From Planctomycetota bacterium (GTDB lineage: Bacteria > Planctomycetota > J058 > JAJDCQ01): a stretch of 60,991 nt of DNA. The stretch spans positions 1 through 60,991 of the forward strand of contig JAJDCQ010000237.1 of the NCBI GenBank assembly GCA_029260755.1. Reading direction: 5' to 3'. Of the stretch, positions 1-12,475 are shown piece by piece. Made by a program: the position numbers and the translations under genes. The number at the start of each line of letters is the position of its first letter. The first letter of the stretch is position 1. Below the pieces are notes generated by a model. It worked only from the letters and a program-made list of their open reading frames with translations, was not told the DNA's origin and made no database searches.

Positions 1-77
1 GAGGGAACCCGTCTGGCGTTCGCGAGGCCGCGGAACGAAGGCCTGCGCGGCGATGTCCGGCGAGACGCCGCGAGTGA

Positions 78-134
78 AGCGACGGCGAGGAGCTTGCGAC
101 GAGTCGTCGCTTCACGCTCATTCTGCAACAGTCT
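78..134. repeat. Left arm of a 57-bp inverted repeat flanking kinase gene 1
   Basis: This stretch is the reverse complement of 3829-3885: the outer 39 bases (96-134) match exactly and the remaining 18 differ at two positions. The two arms bracket the kinase gene 152-3724, the left arm ending 17 bases past its stop codon. Each arm also contains a near-perfect small palindrome, GCGACGAGTCGTCGC. No open reading frame convincingly uses positions 1-151; apart from this repeat I see nothing there. Confidence 0.85.
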
Positions 135-151
135 CCTAGCCCCTATGCCGG

Positions 152-3724
<3,573 letters not shown>

Positions 3725-3828
3725 GGTCCCTCTCAGCATGACGAAGAGCGGGGTCCGGGCCAACCGGGCGTCCGCGGAGATGAGAACGAGAGAGGCCGTG
3801 GGCGATCGCGGGGCTGCCCGAGGCTCGG

Positions 3829-3885
3829 AGACTGTTGCAGAATGAGCGTGAAGCGACGACTCGTCGCCAGCTCGTCGCCGTCGCT
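3829..3885. repeat. Right arm of the inverted repeat flanking kinase gene 1
   Basis: Reverse complement of 78-134 (39 exact bases, then 16 of 18). It lies about 105 bases upstream of the GTG start of the first kinase, so transcripts of that gene may begin near or inside it. With the left arm it delimits a 3.8-kb unit holding exactly one gene. Confidence 0.85.
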
Positions 3886-3894
3886 CGGCGAGAA

Positions 3895-3928
3895 GGATGT
3901 CACCACGGAGACACGGAGGACACGGAGA
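3895..3928. repeat. Family B repeat, single unit
   Basis: A 34-base unit beginning GGATGTCACCACGGAGACAC. It is identical over all 34 bases to the reverse complement of the right arm at 54067-54100 and differs by one base from 53924-53957. Here it stands alone, without a facing arm, in the 521-base gap between the two kinase genes. Confidence 0.85.
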
Positions 3929-4043
3929 GGCGACCGCGGGCGCCGTATCGCCGCGAGAACGAGCCGACCGGCTCCGGGCTGGCGCTCCCCTCGCCATCCA
4001 GAGAGCGGGAGAACCCGGTTCCGTGTCCTTGCCGATACCGCGA

Positions 4044-4196
4044 CGGACCTCCGCGCTTCGGCGACGGATGACCGCCTTCGGCAACTCGCAATCCGCGGAA
4101 TCCGCGAAATCCGCGGTTCCACTCGTCTCGCGGCGAGAGGACGAAACCGCGGATTGTCGGATTGGCTGGATTCGTTCCGGTCGGTGCGACGTCACT
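4044..4196. repeat. Family C palindromic repeat, copy 1
   Basis: About 153 bases, nearly the same as the reverse complement of 22804-22939. Its core is a hairpin with arms AATCCGCGGTTC / GAAACCGCGGATT around a GTCTCGCGGCGAGAG loop stem. Compared with copy 2 it holds an extra insertion of AATCCGCG-like units. It lies about 50 bases beyond the stop codon of the second kinase, filling the gap between the two kinase genes together with the family B unit and the inverted-repeat arm. Confidence 0.85.
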
Positions 4197-4245
4197 GCCG
4201 TGTCGGCGCGGGTCGCCTGAGCGAGCTTGATAGCCCCTATGCCGG

Positions 4246-7200
4246 CTAACGTCGCCCGTCCTGGGCGAGGAGGGGGCGGAGCTCGTCGTCGAGGCGGAGG
4301 AGCGCCCGGGCGAGCTCGTCGTCGCCATCATCGACGGCCCGGATCAGGCGGCGCGCTCCGTCGCGGTCATCCTCGACGAGCGCCCGGGCCCGGACGACGT
4401 CGCCGACGGGTCCCGGTCCGAGCCGCTCGACGGCGACGCGCTCGTACGCGGTCGCCAGAACCCATCGGGCGAGGTCGCCCTCGCGCGTCGTCGGGGAAGC
4501 GCGGTCGAGCTGCTCGGCCTGGCGGAGGTGCTCGAGGCGAGCCTCGTCGTCGACGGTGATGCCCGTCTCGTCGCCGCGCAGGGCGAGCGACCATCTCGCG
4601 GCGAGCGCCCTCGCGGGGCGTCCCCGGTCGCGCTCGCGTATGGAGAGATCGTGGAGAAGCCTCGCCGAGAGCCGGGCGGCGACGTCGAGGGCGCGGAGCA
4701 TGCTTCCGAGCGCTTCGTCGTGCCGGTCGAGCCCCTCGGCGAGCCGGCTTCGGCGTTGCCACGCGACGTAGCGACCGGGCTCGATCTCGATGAAGCGTCG
4801 CCACGCGGCGAGGGCATCGCGCGGGCGTTCAGCCGCCTCGTGGAAGCTCGCCCGCTTCGACTCGATCCACTCGGGCGGGTGGCCGAGCGCCTCGGCGCGA
4901 CCGAGGAGGGTGAGCGCCTCGTCGATCGTGGCGAGGTCGAGGGGCTGACCCGCGGCCCCCTTCGACCGCGCGAAGGTGAGGGCGGCGCGGGGGTAGAGCA
5001 CGGAGGCGCGCGCCTCGTCGTCGTCGCCGGCGAGCTTGTCGGCAGCGTCGAGGGCCGCGCGGGCGGTCGGAGGATCCCAGGAGACGACGGCGTAGCCCTC
5101 GCCGAGGTGTCGCAGGAGCGACGGGCGGCCCGAGACGGGGTCGGTGGCGAGATGGTCGAGGCGCGCTCGCGCCGTCGACGGGCCCGCTCGCCGGACGAGC
5201 TCGTCGGCGAGGCGGGCGGCCGAGTCCGCATCCGCGGCGACGACCGCTGCCAGGATCGCCCGGGCGAGCGCGTCGTCGCGGGCGACCTCCCCGAGCTCTT
5301 CCGCCGCGCCTTCGAGCAGAGCCATGGCCCGGCGCGCGATGGCGCGCCTCGCGGCCGCTGCCCGGAGCAGCGGGTCCGGGTCGGATCCTCGGCCGGGTCC
5401 GACGCCGCCCCCGAAGAGCTCGGGCGTCGCTTCCTGCGGATCGGTGACGGCGGAGAGGAGGCGGGCCCCTCGCCGCCAACGCGCGACGGGGGAGGTGACG
5501 GGCCGCTCATCGCTCAACGGAGCGAGCGCCCCGCTCGCGGCCGCCCGGTCGAGGGCGGCCCGGGTCGCATCGTGGCCGCCGTCGGTGGCTCCACCGTCGT
5601 GGACCTGCACGTCGCGGAACCGGACGGCCGGGGCGGTCGAGCCGTAGAACGCGCCGACCCGCTCGATCCGAAGCGGCGCCGGCGTCGCGCCGAGGAGGAC
5701 GATCGTCCGTCCCGTCCGGTCGAGGCGCGCCCGCGCGGTGACGAGGTCGGCGCGTCGCTCGAGGGTGAGCCAGCCCTCCGAAGGGGTGGCTCCGGTGACC
5801 TCTTCGCTGGCGATGAGGCGCCCGCCGATCCGGAGGACGAGCTGGCGGCGGTCGAGCTCGAAGGTGATCCGCTCGCCTCTCCGATCGCCCAGCGCCACGT
5901 AGGGGCCGCCGTCGCCGTGGTCGTCGGTGGATCGAACGAACGAGGCGGCGACGCGGGCCGAGGTGGAGAGCGACTCGGTCGGCGCCTCGGCCGTGGCGGG
6001 TACGTCGGGCCTCCGCGGCGTGCCCTCCACCCTGACCTCGGTGAACGACACGTCCGCCTCGTGGAGGGCGAGCACGATCGGGGTCGGTGCGGCCGACGCT
6101 GCCGCGCCGAAATCGAGCTCCGGGAACGGCTTCCCGTCGAGATCGACTCGCTCGTCGAGTGGAGCGGACGGGGCGAAGCTCACGGAGTGCCACCGGTCTC
6201 CGAGATCGAACGGAACGCTCTGCCCTCCGACGGCGGCTCGCCCGCTGCGCCCTTCGAAGGAGAGCCGCGATTCGGGATCCGGGCCGAGCCGGATCTCGAG
6301 CGCGTCGAGATCGATGCGCGACGTTCGGCGGTAGGAGAACGAGACCCGCGGGTCGACCCACCGCGATCGACCGACGCGGACGAGCACGATGCCGACGTCG
6401 TTGTCGACGGGCAGCCTGGCGGAGCCTTCCTCGGGGCCGGACGGACCTGGTTGAAACCGAATCGCCGAGGGCCGCCCGTTTCGGAGGAAGAGACCCGGCA
6501 TGTCCGGCTCCGGCCTGATGCTCCCGCCGAGGACGTCGTAGGTGGCGGCGATCCGTCCGGCGCCGAGCGACCGCGCCGGTCCCGCGAACGCCGCCGCGAG
6601 CGCCTCGCCCGAGTGCACCGCCCGCAACGGAGCGGCCTCGCGGCCGTCGTCGTCCGACCAGAGCTCCGGAGGATCGAGCCGTGGCCGAGCGCCCGCCCCG
6701 AGGCGCCAGACGAGATGCCATCCTTCGCCCGACGGCGGGAGGACGAGCGCGTCCGGCGTGCTCCCGGCGCCGTCGCTCGCTGCGGACGGCGCCCGAACGG
6801 CCGGGGTCTCGCGTCGGCCGACGAGAGCGATGGCGAGGGCGACCAGGAGCAGGACGGCGACGATCGCTCCGGCGGTCGCGAAGAGCGTTGGGGGCGCGGC
6901 CACACCCCCGGTGGACGTCGCCGCGTCTCGAAGCGCCGCGGCGAGCTCGTCTGCGGACGCGAATCGGTCCTCCGGCTTCTTGGCGAGGCAGCGGAGGGTG
7001 ACCTCCTCGACCGCGACGGGCACGTCCTGCGCGTGGGCGTGCACCGGATCGGGTTGCTTGCTGGTCACCGCTACCATGGCGGCCATGGCCGATGCGCCGT
7101 GAAACGGGAGTCGTCCCGTGAGCGCTTCGTAGAGGGAGGCTCCGACCGAGTAGACGTCGCTGGCCGGACCGATCGACCCTCCGACGCACTGCTCGGGAGA

Positions 7201-7809
7201 CATGTAGGCGAGCGAGCCGAGCATCACGCCGGTCGCGGTGAGCCCGTCCCGCCCGGTTTCGTCGCGGGCGACGCCGAAGTCGGTGAGGCGCGCCCCGCCG
7301 TCGGAGTCGAGGATGATGTTCGCCGGCTTCACGTCACGGTGAAGCACGCCGTGGGCGTGGGCGTGAGCGAGCGCCTCGGCGACGTCCGCGAACAGATGGG
7401 CGGCTCGCTCCGGCTTCAAGCGGCCCTCGCGAGCGATGACGGTATCGAGCGAGCGACCGCGGACCAGCTCCATCGCGATGTAGGGCTGCCCCTCGTGGAC
7501 GCCGACGTCGTGAATGCGGACGATCCCGGGATGCCGGAGCCGGCCGCAGGCGCGCCCCTCACGCTCGAAGCGGGCGAGCGACTCCGAGCCTGGCTCGACG
7601 GCGTCCCGGAGCACCTTGATGGCCACGTCCCGATCGAGGGCTTCGTCCCGAGCGCGGAAGACGGCCCCGTGGGCGCCGACGCCGAGCCGCTCGACGATCA
7701 CGTAGCGGCCGATGCGGCGTCGGGGGAGGGCCTCGAACGAGGCGGGCTCCGTGTCGCGGCTGGTGAGGCTCGACGGCGCGCGGTCGGGCTCGGGAGAGAG
7801 ATCGCTCAC
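4246..7809 (-). CDS. Transmembrane Ser/Thr protein kinase (tandem copy 2)
   Basis: Paralogue of the gene at 152-3724, 1187 residues, same architecture: kinase domain with GVGAHGAVF, VAIK, HRDVKPANI, DFG and YMSPEQ; one membrane span (GAIVAVLLLVALAIALVG) near residue 315; long outer region; C-terminal TPR-like helices. The last 40-odd residues are the same as in copy 1, and the DNA match continues about 15 bases past the stop codons, marking a duplication edge. It starts with GTG 7809, two bases downstream of the stop of the preceding membrane-protein gene, so it is probably the promoter-distal end of the operon running from the HEAT gene at 11381. The kinase catalytic set looks intact. Confidence 0.9.
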   Translation of the reverse strand: MSDLSPEPDRAPSSLTSRDTEPASFEALPRRRIGRYVIVERLGVGAHGAVFRARDEALDRDVAIKVLRDAVEPGSESLARFEREGRACGRLRHPGIVRIHDVGVHEGQPYIAMELVRGRSLDTVIAREGRLKPERAAHLFADVAEALAHAHAHGVLHRDVKPANIILDSDGGARLTDFGVARDETGRDGLTATGVMLGSLAYMSPEQCVGGSIGPASDVYSVGASLYEALTGRLPFHGASAMAAMVAVTSKQPDPVHAHAQDVPVAVEEVTLRCLAKKPEDRFASADELAAALRDAATSTGGVAAPPTLFATAGAIVAVLLLVALAIALVGRRETPAVRAPSAASDGAGSTPDALVLPPSGEGWHLVWRLGAGARPRLDPPELWSDDDGREAAPLRAVHSGEALAAAFAGPARSLGAGRIAATYDVLGGSIRPEPDMPGLFLRNGRPSAIRFQPGPSGPEEGSARLPVDNDVGIVLVRVGRSRWVDPRVSFSYRRTSRIDLDALEIRLGPDPESRLSFEGRSGRAAVGGQSVPFDLGDRWHSVSFAPSAPLDERVDLDGKPFPELDFGAAASAAPTPIVLALHEADVSFTEVRVEGTPRRPDVPATAEAPTESLSTSARVAASFVRSTDDHGDGGPYVALGDRRGERITFELDRRQLVLRIGGRLIASEEVTGATPSEGWLTLERRADLVTARARLDRTGRTIVLLGATPAPLRIERVGAFYGSTAPAVRFRDVQVHDGGATDGGHDATRAALDRAAASGALAPLSDERPVTSPVARWRRGARLLSAVTDPQEATPELFGGGVGPGRGSDPDPLLRAAAARRAIARRAMALLEGAAEELGEVARDDALARAILAAVVAADADSAARLADELVRRAGPSTARARLDHLATDPVSGRPSLLRHLGEGYAVVSWDPPTARAALDAADKLAGDDDEARASVLYPRAALTFARSKGAAGQPLDLATIDEALTLLGRAEALGHPPEWIESKRASFHEAAERPRDALAAWRRFIEIEPGRYVAWQRRSRLAEGLDRHDEALGSMLRALDVAARLSARLLHDLSIRERDRGRPARALAARWSLALRGDETGITVDDEARLEHLRQAEQLDRASPTTREGDLARWVLATAYERVAVERLGPGPVGDVVRARALVEDDRDGARRLIRAVDDGDDELARALLRLDDELRPLLAQDGRR

Positions 7810-7811
7810 GG

Positions 7812-8567
7812 TCAGCCTTCAGGGTGACGTGGAGCGTCCGGCGGGCCAACCGGCCACCACCGGAGATCGACCGCGTCGGCGCGATCGAGGAGCGAGGGGA
7901 CGATCAGGCCGAGGGCGACGTGGCCGAGGGTCAGCACCCCGACGGCGACCAGGTGCGATGCGATCGGTCGGCCGGCGGCCACGAGGACGACCGCGAGGTA
8001 GCCGAGGAATGCGGTCGCGCCGGCGAGCCCGCCGACGACCCGCTGCCGATCGAGGGTCGCGCCGCGGAGCCGCGCCGAGACGACGGCGACGAAGGGAGCC
8101 GTCTCCAGGATCGCGAGGAGAGCGAGGTCCGAGCGATCGAACAGGAGCTGGTGAAGTGAGCGGAGCGCCTCGGCGCGGGCGACCTCGGGCGAGTGGGTCG
8201 CGAGGGCGGCGAGAGTGTAGTGCTTCTGCGCGACCGCGACGATGGCCGCCCCGATCGCGACGAGGACGAGCGCGACCGTGGTCCGCGCGCGGACCGGCGC
8301 GCCCGTCTGCTCGAGCCGAAGCGCGACGAGCGAGACCGGCCCGGCGATGAGGCCGAAGACGTAGCCCCCGAGCGCGAACCGGACGATCAGGAACGAGTCG
8401 ACGAGGCCGTAGTAGCCGGTCGACCAGACCGTCGCCGACGCGAGACCGATCATGACGGCGGCCGCGGGAGCGCAGACCAGCGCGCGGATGAGGGAGCGGC
8501 GGACGGCGGCGGGGAACGAGGCGGGGAGCGGGAGAGGCGTCGAGCGGACGGGCGCGGGCTCGCTCAC
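7812..8567 (-). CDS. Integral membrane protein of unknown function
   Basis: About 251 residues with five to six hydrophobic spans, for example ALVCAPAAAVMIGLASATVW, ALGGYVFGLIAGPVSLVAL, TVALVLVAIGAAIVAVA and LVAVGVLTLGHVALGLIVP. I do not recognise the family. The GTG at 8567 was chosen over longer in-frame starts because the upstream extension is arginine-rich nonsense and because GTG 8567 overlaps the TGA of the preceding short frame (GTGA), the coupling style used throughout this operon. It sits directly before the second kinase gene, so a membrane role linked to that kinase is possible but unproven. Confidence 0.75.
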   Translation of the reverse strand: MSEPAPVRSTPLPLPASFPAAVRRSLIRALVCAPAAAVMIGLASATVWSTGYYGLVDSFLIVRFALGGYVFGLIAGPVSLVALRLEQTGAPVRARTTVALVLVAIGAAIVAVAQKHYTLAALATHSPEVARAEALRSLHQLLFDRSDLALLAILETAPFVAVVSARLRGATLDRQRVVGGLAGATAFLGYLAVVLVAAGRPIASHLVAVGVLTLGHVALGLIVPSLLDRADAVDLRWWPVGPPDAPRHPEG

Positions 8568-8764
8568 GAGGTGCCTCGTCGACGTCCGGCGCGACGGCGG
8601 CGACGCGCGGCGACGCCACGACGAACGTCGTCGGAGAGCTCCCAGTCGTGGTCGAGGGAGACGGGGAAGGGCGGCGTCCGGCCCTCGTAGGGACCGCCCC
8701 AGGCGTCGCCGATCGCGCCGCCGAGCAGGCATCCCGCGATGGAGTCGAGGACGTCGCCGCTCAC
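8564..8764 (-). pseudogene. N-terminal remnant of an ADP-ribosylglycohydrolase
   Basis: A 66-codon frame opening with GTG 8764, which overlaps the stop of the Sir2 gene (GTGA), and ending in a TGA that overlaps the GTG of the next gene. Residues 5-25 (DSIAGCLLGGAIGDAWGGPY) match the N-terminal signature of the ADP-ribosylglycohydrolase/DraG family, and ELSDD near residue 43 resembles the start of its DDT metal-binding motif. Right after SDD the sequence turns into an arginine-rich tail and stops, so some 250 residues including the rest of the active site are missing. I see no continuation in another frame. It is either a decayed gene or a short translated peptide kept for coupling. Confidence 0.6.
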
Positions 8765-9543
8765 TCGAGCGCGGCCTGGACCACCCGCGGCAGGAACGAG
8801 ACCGCGTCGTCCTCCACGCGGACCGTGGCGAGCGCGTCCTGGTCGGTCTCCCCGCGGTTGATGATCACGTAGGGCGCGTGCTCCGCCGCGACCTTCGGGA
8901 CGAGGGCGGCCGGCTGGACCGACAGGGTCGAGCCGATCGCGATCACGAGGTCGGCCTCCTCGGCGGCCTGGAGCGACCGGCGCATGGGCTCCTCGGGCAT
9001 CGCCTGGCCGAACGAGATCGTCGCGGTCTTGAGCAGCCCTCCGCAGAGGCCTCCGCCCGCGGTCTCGCGCTCGCATCGGGGCGGCGTGCGCGTCTCGCGG
9101 AAGCGCTCGAAGATCGGTCCGATCTCTTCGATGACGTGGCCGCAGCGGATGCACTCGACCGCTCGGTTGGTTCCGTGGAGCTCGACGACCCGGTCGGGGT
9201 CGTGGCCGGCGGCGTGGTGGAGGCCGTCGATGTTCTGGGTGACGAGCAGGTGGAGCTTGCCCGCGCGCTCGATCGCGACGAGCGCCTCGTGGGCCGCGTT
9301 CGGCTTCGCGTCGCGGAACGCCTCGTAGCCCTCGAGCTTCTGGTCCCAGTGCTCGGTTCGTGCCTCCACGCTCGCGACGAAGTCCTGGAAGTAGACCGGC
9401 TGCTTTCGCTTCCAGACGCCCTGCGGTCCGCGGAAGTCGGGGATGCCCGATCCGGTCGAGATCCCCGCTCCGGTGAAGACGAGGATGCGCTCGGCGTTGC
9501 GCACGAGGCGCGCCACCTGCTCGACGGTCTCCGGGTCGGTCAC
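8761..9543 (-). CDS. Sir2-family NAD-dependent protein deacylase
   Basis: 260 residues, full length for a bacterial sirtuin. Visible motifs: GAGIS (25-29), GIPDFRG (33-39), TQNIDGLHHAAG (102-113), catalytic His at about 123 in ELHG, four zinc-type cysteines near 131, 134, 157 and 167, and GSTLSVQPAA. It removes acyl groups from lysines using NAD and releases O-acyl-ADP-ribose. GTG 9543 overlaps the stop of the upstream gene by four bases; a longer in-frame start would run through that gene. The neighbouring remnant of an ADP-ribosylglycohydrolase suggests this operon once handled ADP-ribose chemistry more fully. Confidence 0.93.
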   Translation of the reverse strand: MTDPETVEQVARLVRNAERILVFTGAGISTGSGIPDFRGPQGVWKRKQPVYFQDFVASVEARTEHWDQKLEGYEAFRDAKPNAAHEALVAIERAGKLHLLVTQNIDGLHHAAGHDPDRVVELHGTNRAVECIRCGHVIEEIGPIFERFRETRTPPRCERETAGGGLCGGLLKTATISFGQAMPEEPMRRSLQAAEEADLVIAIGSTLSVQPAALVPKVAAEHAPYVIINRGETDQDALATVRVEDDAVSFLPRVVQAALE

Positions 9544-10370
9544 GTCATCTTCTCCTCGACGGCGTCCGCAGCGTCCGCGGCGAGCTCGGTGTCCGTCGGC
9601 CAGCGCCCGATCAGGCCGGCGCCGATCGGCGGTCGCTTCTCGAACGTGTAGGGGTTCACGCTCCACGCCTCGGCGATCGTGAGGACGTCGCCCTCTCCCG
9701 GGACGCGCAGCTTCTCTCGACTCGCCTCGTCTTCGGGGAGCGACTCGAGGAGGTCGAGACCGAGCTCGTCCTCGACGGCGGTGCGCTCGCCGTGCTGCTC
9801 CACGACGGTGACCTGATCGACGGCGACCTCGCGGACGACCTCGCCGCGGTCCACGCGTCGCCAGGCGTACCATCCGCCGATCCGCTCGCTCTCGAACGCG
9901 CAGACCTCCGTGCCGAGGGTGCGGGAGACCCGGACGGCGTGCTCGATCCCCCACGCCGGATGCAGCAGCACCCAGCCGTCGATCGGCGGCGTCACGAAGC
10001 TCACCGCGAGCCCGGCCGCGGCGCGATGCATCCCGCGGGGCCACCCGATCTCCTCGACGTCGAGGAGGCCGAACGCGCGCGCGACGGCGGCGGAGTCGTC
10101 ACTCCGGACGGCGAGCCAGGCGGTCCGGAAGCCGAACGAGATCGGCTGATCGGCGGGGAGCGCATCGAGCCAGCGGTCCAGCGCCCTCTGACGGAAGAGC
10201 CGGGTCGCCATCGTCGCGAGGACGAACCCCGCGGCCCCCAGGATCAAGAGGAGCACGACGGTCGCCTCGGGCCGAGGGTCCTCCTCGCGGCCGACGAACG
10301 TCGCCGCGATCATCCCGGCCATCACCAGGAGGATGCCGAGCGCCGCCAGCTCCTTTCCGTAGCGCGCCAC
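9540..10370 (-). CDS. Unknown protein with two N-terminal membrane spans
   Basis: 276 residues. Two hydrophobic segments lie near the N-terminus (about 9-25 and 38-56), followed by a soluble domain. The segment around GWPRG, VSFVTPPIDGWVLL, YAWRRVDRG and AEAWSVNP resembles, from memory, an unnamed family seen in actinobacteria, but I cannot check this and assign no function. It overlaps the Sir2 start by four bases and starts six bases after the HEAT gene ends, so all are cotranscribed. Confidence 0.75.
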   Translation of the reverse strand: MARYGKELAALGILLVMAGMIAATFVGREEDPRPEATVVLLLILGAAGFVLATMATRLFRQRALDRWLDALPADQPISFGFRTAWLAVRSDDSAAVARAFGLLDVEEIGWPRGMHRAAAGLAVSFVTPPIDGWVLLHPAWGIEHAVRVSRTLGTEVCAFESERIGGWYAWRRVDRGEVVREVAVDQVTVVEQHGERTAVEDELGLDLLESLPEDEASREKLRVPGEGDVLTIAEAWSVNPYTFEKRPPIGAGLIGRWPTDTELAADAADAVEEKMT

Positions 10371-10376
10371 GCGCGG

Positions 10377-11381
10377 TCAGCGACCGACGCGCTCGAGGGC
10401 GTCTCTGGCCGCCGCCCGGACGGACTCCGAGCGCTCCTCGTCGTCGGCGATCGCCTGGAGCGCCGCCTTGGTCGAGCCCGCCTTCTCACCGATCCGGCCG
10501 AGGGTCGCGGCCGCCTCGATCGTGAGGTCATCGTCGTCGCTGCCGAGCGCCTTGCCGAGCGCGGCGACCGCGGGCGCGGCCCGCTCGCCGAGCTGCCCCA
10601 GCGCGCCCGCCGCCGCGAGCCGCACGTCCGCGTCCGCGTCGCCGAGCGCGTCGCCGAGCCTCTTCGCGGCGAGCTCCGCCTCCTCGCCCTCGCCCGCGAT
10701 CCGTCCGAGGGTCCAGGTGGCGAGTCGTCGGATGCGCGCGGGCTTCGCGTCGAGCAGCTTCGCGAGCGTCGGGACCGCGCGCGCCGCCCGCCAGCTCATC
10801 GCGCCGAGGGCGGGGATCGCCGCCGCGCGGACCCGCTCGCTCTTCTCCTGCGCGACGCATCCGATGAGCGTGTCGATCGCCGCCTTGGCCGGCGGACCGA
10901 TGTGCTGGACGGCGACGGCGGCCGCCGCGCGCGCCGCCGCCGAGCGCCCCTCGTCTCCGAGCACGTCGATCAACGCCGGCACCGACGCCCGACCGAGGTC
11001 GCCGAGCGCGGCCGCCGCGGCCATGCGAAGCTCGGCGTCCTCGACCTCGAGCAACGCGACGAGCTTCGGCACCGCATCCGCCGACGCTCCGCCGACGGTG
11101 CCGACGTGTCGAGCGGCCTCCTTCCGCACCCCGACGTCGGCGTCGTCGAGCGCCTCGACGAGCGCTCGCGCGGAGGTCCGTCCGAGCTCGCCGAGCGCCG
11201 CCGCGGCGGCCACCCGCTCGGCGGGGTCCTCGGCGCGGAGCTGACGGAGCAGGTCGGCGACGGCCTTGCGGTGGGCCGCCTCGTCCTGCGCGTGCGCGGG
11301 CGCGGCGACGCCGACGGCGAGAAGGAACGCGATCGCCGCCGCTCCTCGACGTCCGAATCTGCGCCATGGTGCAGTCATCAT
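10377..11381 (-). CDS. Secreted HEAT-repeat protein
   Basis: 334 residues. A signal peptide (AAAIAFLLAVGVAAPAHAQ) is followed by about eight HEAT/PBS-lyase-type helical repeats, recognisable by recurring AAAALGELG and AAATLGRIG blocks. Such repeats form a protein-binding solenoid; no catalytic motif is seen. Two ATG codons are adjacent (11381 and 11378); the first has a GGGGAG ribosome site nine bases upstream and was preferred. It is the first gene of the minus-strand operon leading to Sir2 and the kinases, and diverges from the sigma factor gene at 11478. Confidence 0.85.
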   Translation of the reverse strand: MMTAPWRRFGRRGAAAIAFLLAVGVAAPAHAQDEAAHRKAVADLLRQLRAEDPAERVAAAAALGELGRTSARALVEALDDADVGVRKEAARHVGTVGGASADAVPKLVALLEVEDAELRMAAAAALGDLGRASVPALIDVLGDEGRSAAARAAAAVAVQHIGPPAKAAIDTLIGCVAQEKSERVRAAAIPALGAMSWRAARAVPTLAKLLDAKPARIRRLATWTLGRIAGEGEEAELAAKRLGDALGDADADVRLAAAGALGQLGERAAPAVAALGKALGSDDDDLTIEAAATLGRIGEKAGSTKAALQAIADDEERSESVRAAARDALERVGR

Positions 11382-11477
11382 TGATGTGGTCTCCCCAGGG
11401 GTCACGACGACGGTACCCGGCCGGCCTCGCCGATTCCACGCGGCTCGGGCTAGCACGGCCGGGGAATCCCCCATAGA

Positions 11478-12173
11478 ATGGTCCCCGAACGTTCCACGGA
11501 CAGGGGGTTTTCGCCGTTGCGGGCCAGGTCGAAACCGACCGACGCGCGAGAGGCGAGCGACTCGGTCGCCGCCCGTCGCGCCGCCGAGGTGGAGCTCGTC
11601 CGAGCCCTCCTCGCCGGCGAGGCCGGTTCGTGGGAACGTCTCGTCGAGGACTACGGCGGGATCATCCTCGCCGTCGTCCGCCGCACCTTCGGCGCCCGGC
11701 GCGTCCGCGCCGAGATGTCCGAGGTCGACGACGTCGTCGAGAACACGTTCGTCGCGCTCCTGCGGGACGACTGCAAGCTGCTCCGCGACTACAACCCCGA
11801 GTACGCCCTCTCGACGTGGCTCGGCGTCGTCGCGCGCACCCAGTGTCACCGCCTCCTTCGCACACGGTCTCCGCTCGTCGGCCTCCCCGACGAGATGGCG
11901 GATCTGCTCGAGGACTCCGACGCGATCGGCGCGGCCGAGCGCCTGAGCCAGCGCGAGACGGTCGAGCTGGTCCGGCGGGCGATCGGCGAGCTGAGCGACC
12001 GCGAGCAGGCCATCCTCCGGGCCTTCTACTACGAGCGGCGCGACTACAAGGAGATCGGGAAGACCCTCGGCATCTCGGTCAACTCGGTCGGCGCGGCGTT
12101 GACCCGCGCCCGGAACGCGTTCAAGCAGCGGTTCGAGCGGATGGTCGGCGGCTCGGTCAGCGAGCACGGCTGA
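11478..12173 (+). CDS. ECF-type RNA polymerase sigma factor
   Basis: 231 residues as drawn. Region 2 is seen around EVDDVVENTFVALLRD and ALSTWLGVVARTQCHRLL, region 4 around LSDREQAILRAFYYERRDYKEIG with the helix-turn-helix GISVNSVGAALTRAR. It directs RNA polymerase to a private promoter set. The start is uncertain: TAGAAT at 11474-11479 could be a -10 box overlapping ATG 11478, in which case TTG 11517, with AGGGGG about ten bases before it, would be used. The downstream zinc-finger/FecR protein is its probable regulator, although 302 bases separate them. Confidence 0.88.
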   Translation: MVPERSTDRGFSPLRARSKPTDAREASDSVAARRAAEVELVRALLAGEAGSWERLVEDYGGIILAVVRRTFGARRVRAEMSEVDDVVENTFVALLRDDCKLLRDYNPEYALSTWLGVVARTQCHRLLRTRSPLVGLPDEMADLLEDSDAIGAAERLSQRETVELVRRAIGELSDREQAILRAFYYERRDYKEIGKTLGISVNSVGAALTRARNAFKQRFERMVGGSVSEHG

Positions 12174-12475
12174 CCCATCTCGGATCGACTCATGAGATAG
12201 GTTCGTGTTTGGTGAGTGCGGGCAGTTCTTAGGGGGGACGGCGGGGGCTTCGAGCCATGTTTTCTTGCACGAAGCCTTCTCCCCGGTGGCTAGATGAAGC
12301 AGAATCGTTCCCCTGAAGGGGTGGAAACCCCTGGGGCGTCAACACTCGGAGATGGGCTGATCCCTAGGAGAGGGGGGATCGGCGACATCAGACGAGATCT
12401 GCTCGCCGCGAGGCGAGGAGGACGCGCCGCGAGCCCGAGAGGGACCGCCGGACGCGCCCTCGAGGAACTGGACGC
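12174..12475 (+). other. 302-base structured gap between sigma factor and FecR gene
   Basis: No convincing gene. Several hairpins can be drawn in order: GGCTTCG with CGAAGCC around a 17-base loop (about 12247-12277), nested CCCCTGAAGGGG / GGGGTGGAAACCCC stems (about 12310-12335), and GATCCC with GGGATC (about 12358-12380). A 61-codon frame (12294-12479) ends in an ATGA overlap with the next gene but has ordinary shadow composition. I do not recognise a known riboswitch. It could hold the promoter and a structured leader of the FecR gene. Confidence 0.4.

Noticed and set aside
3725..4195. N-terminal extension of the first kinase to ATG 4195
   Set aside because: The extension translates the inverted-repeat arm and the family B and C repeats, and the paralogue starts at the equivalent of GTG 3724.
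4528..7827. 1099-codon plus-strand frame opposite the second kinase
   Set aside because: Same antisense shadow effect; its paralogous region shows unrelated breaks and there is no fold or signal.
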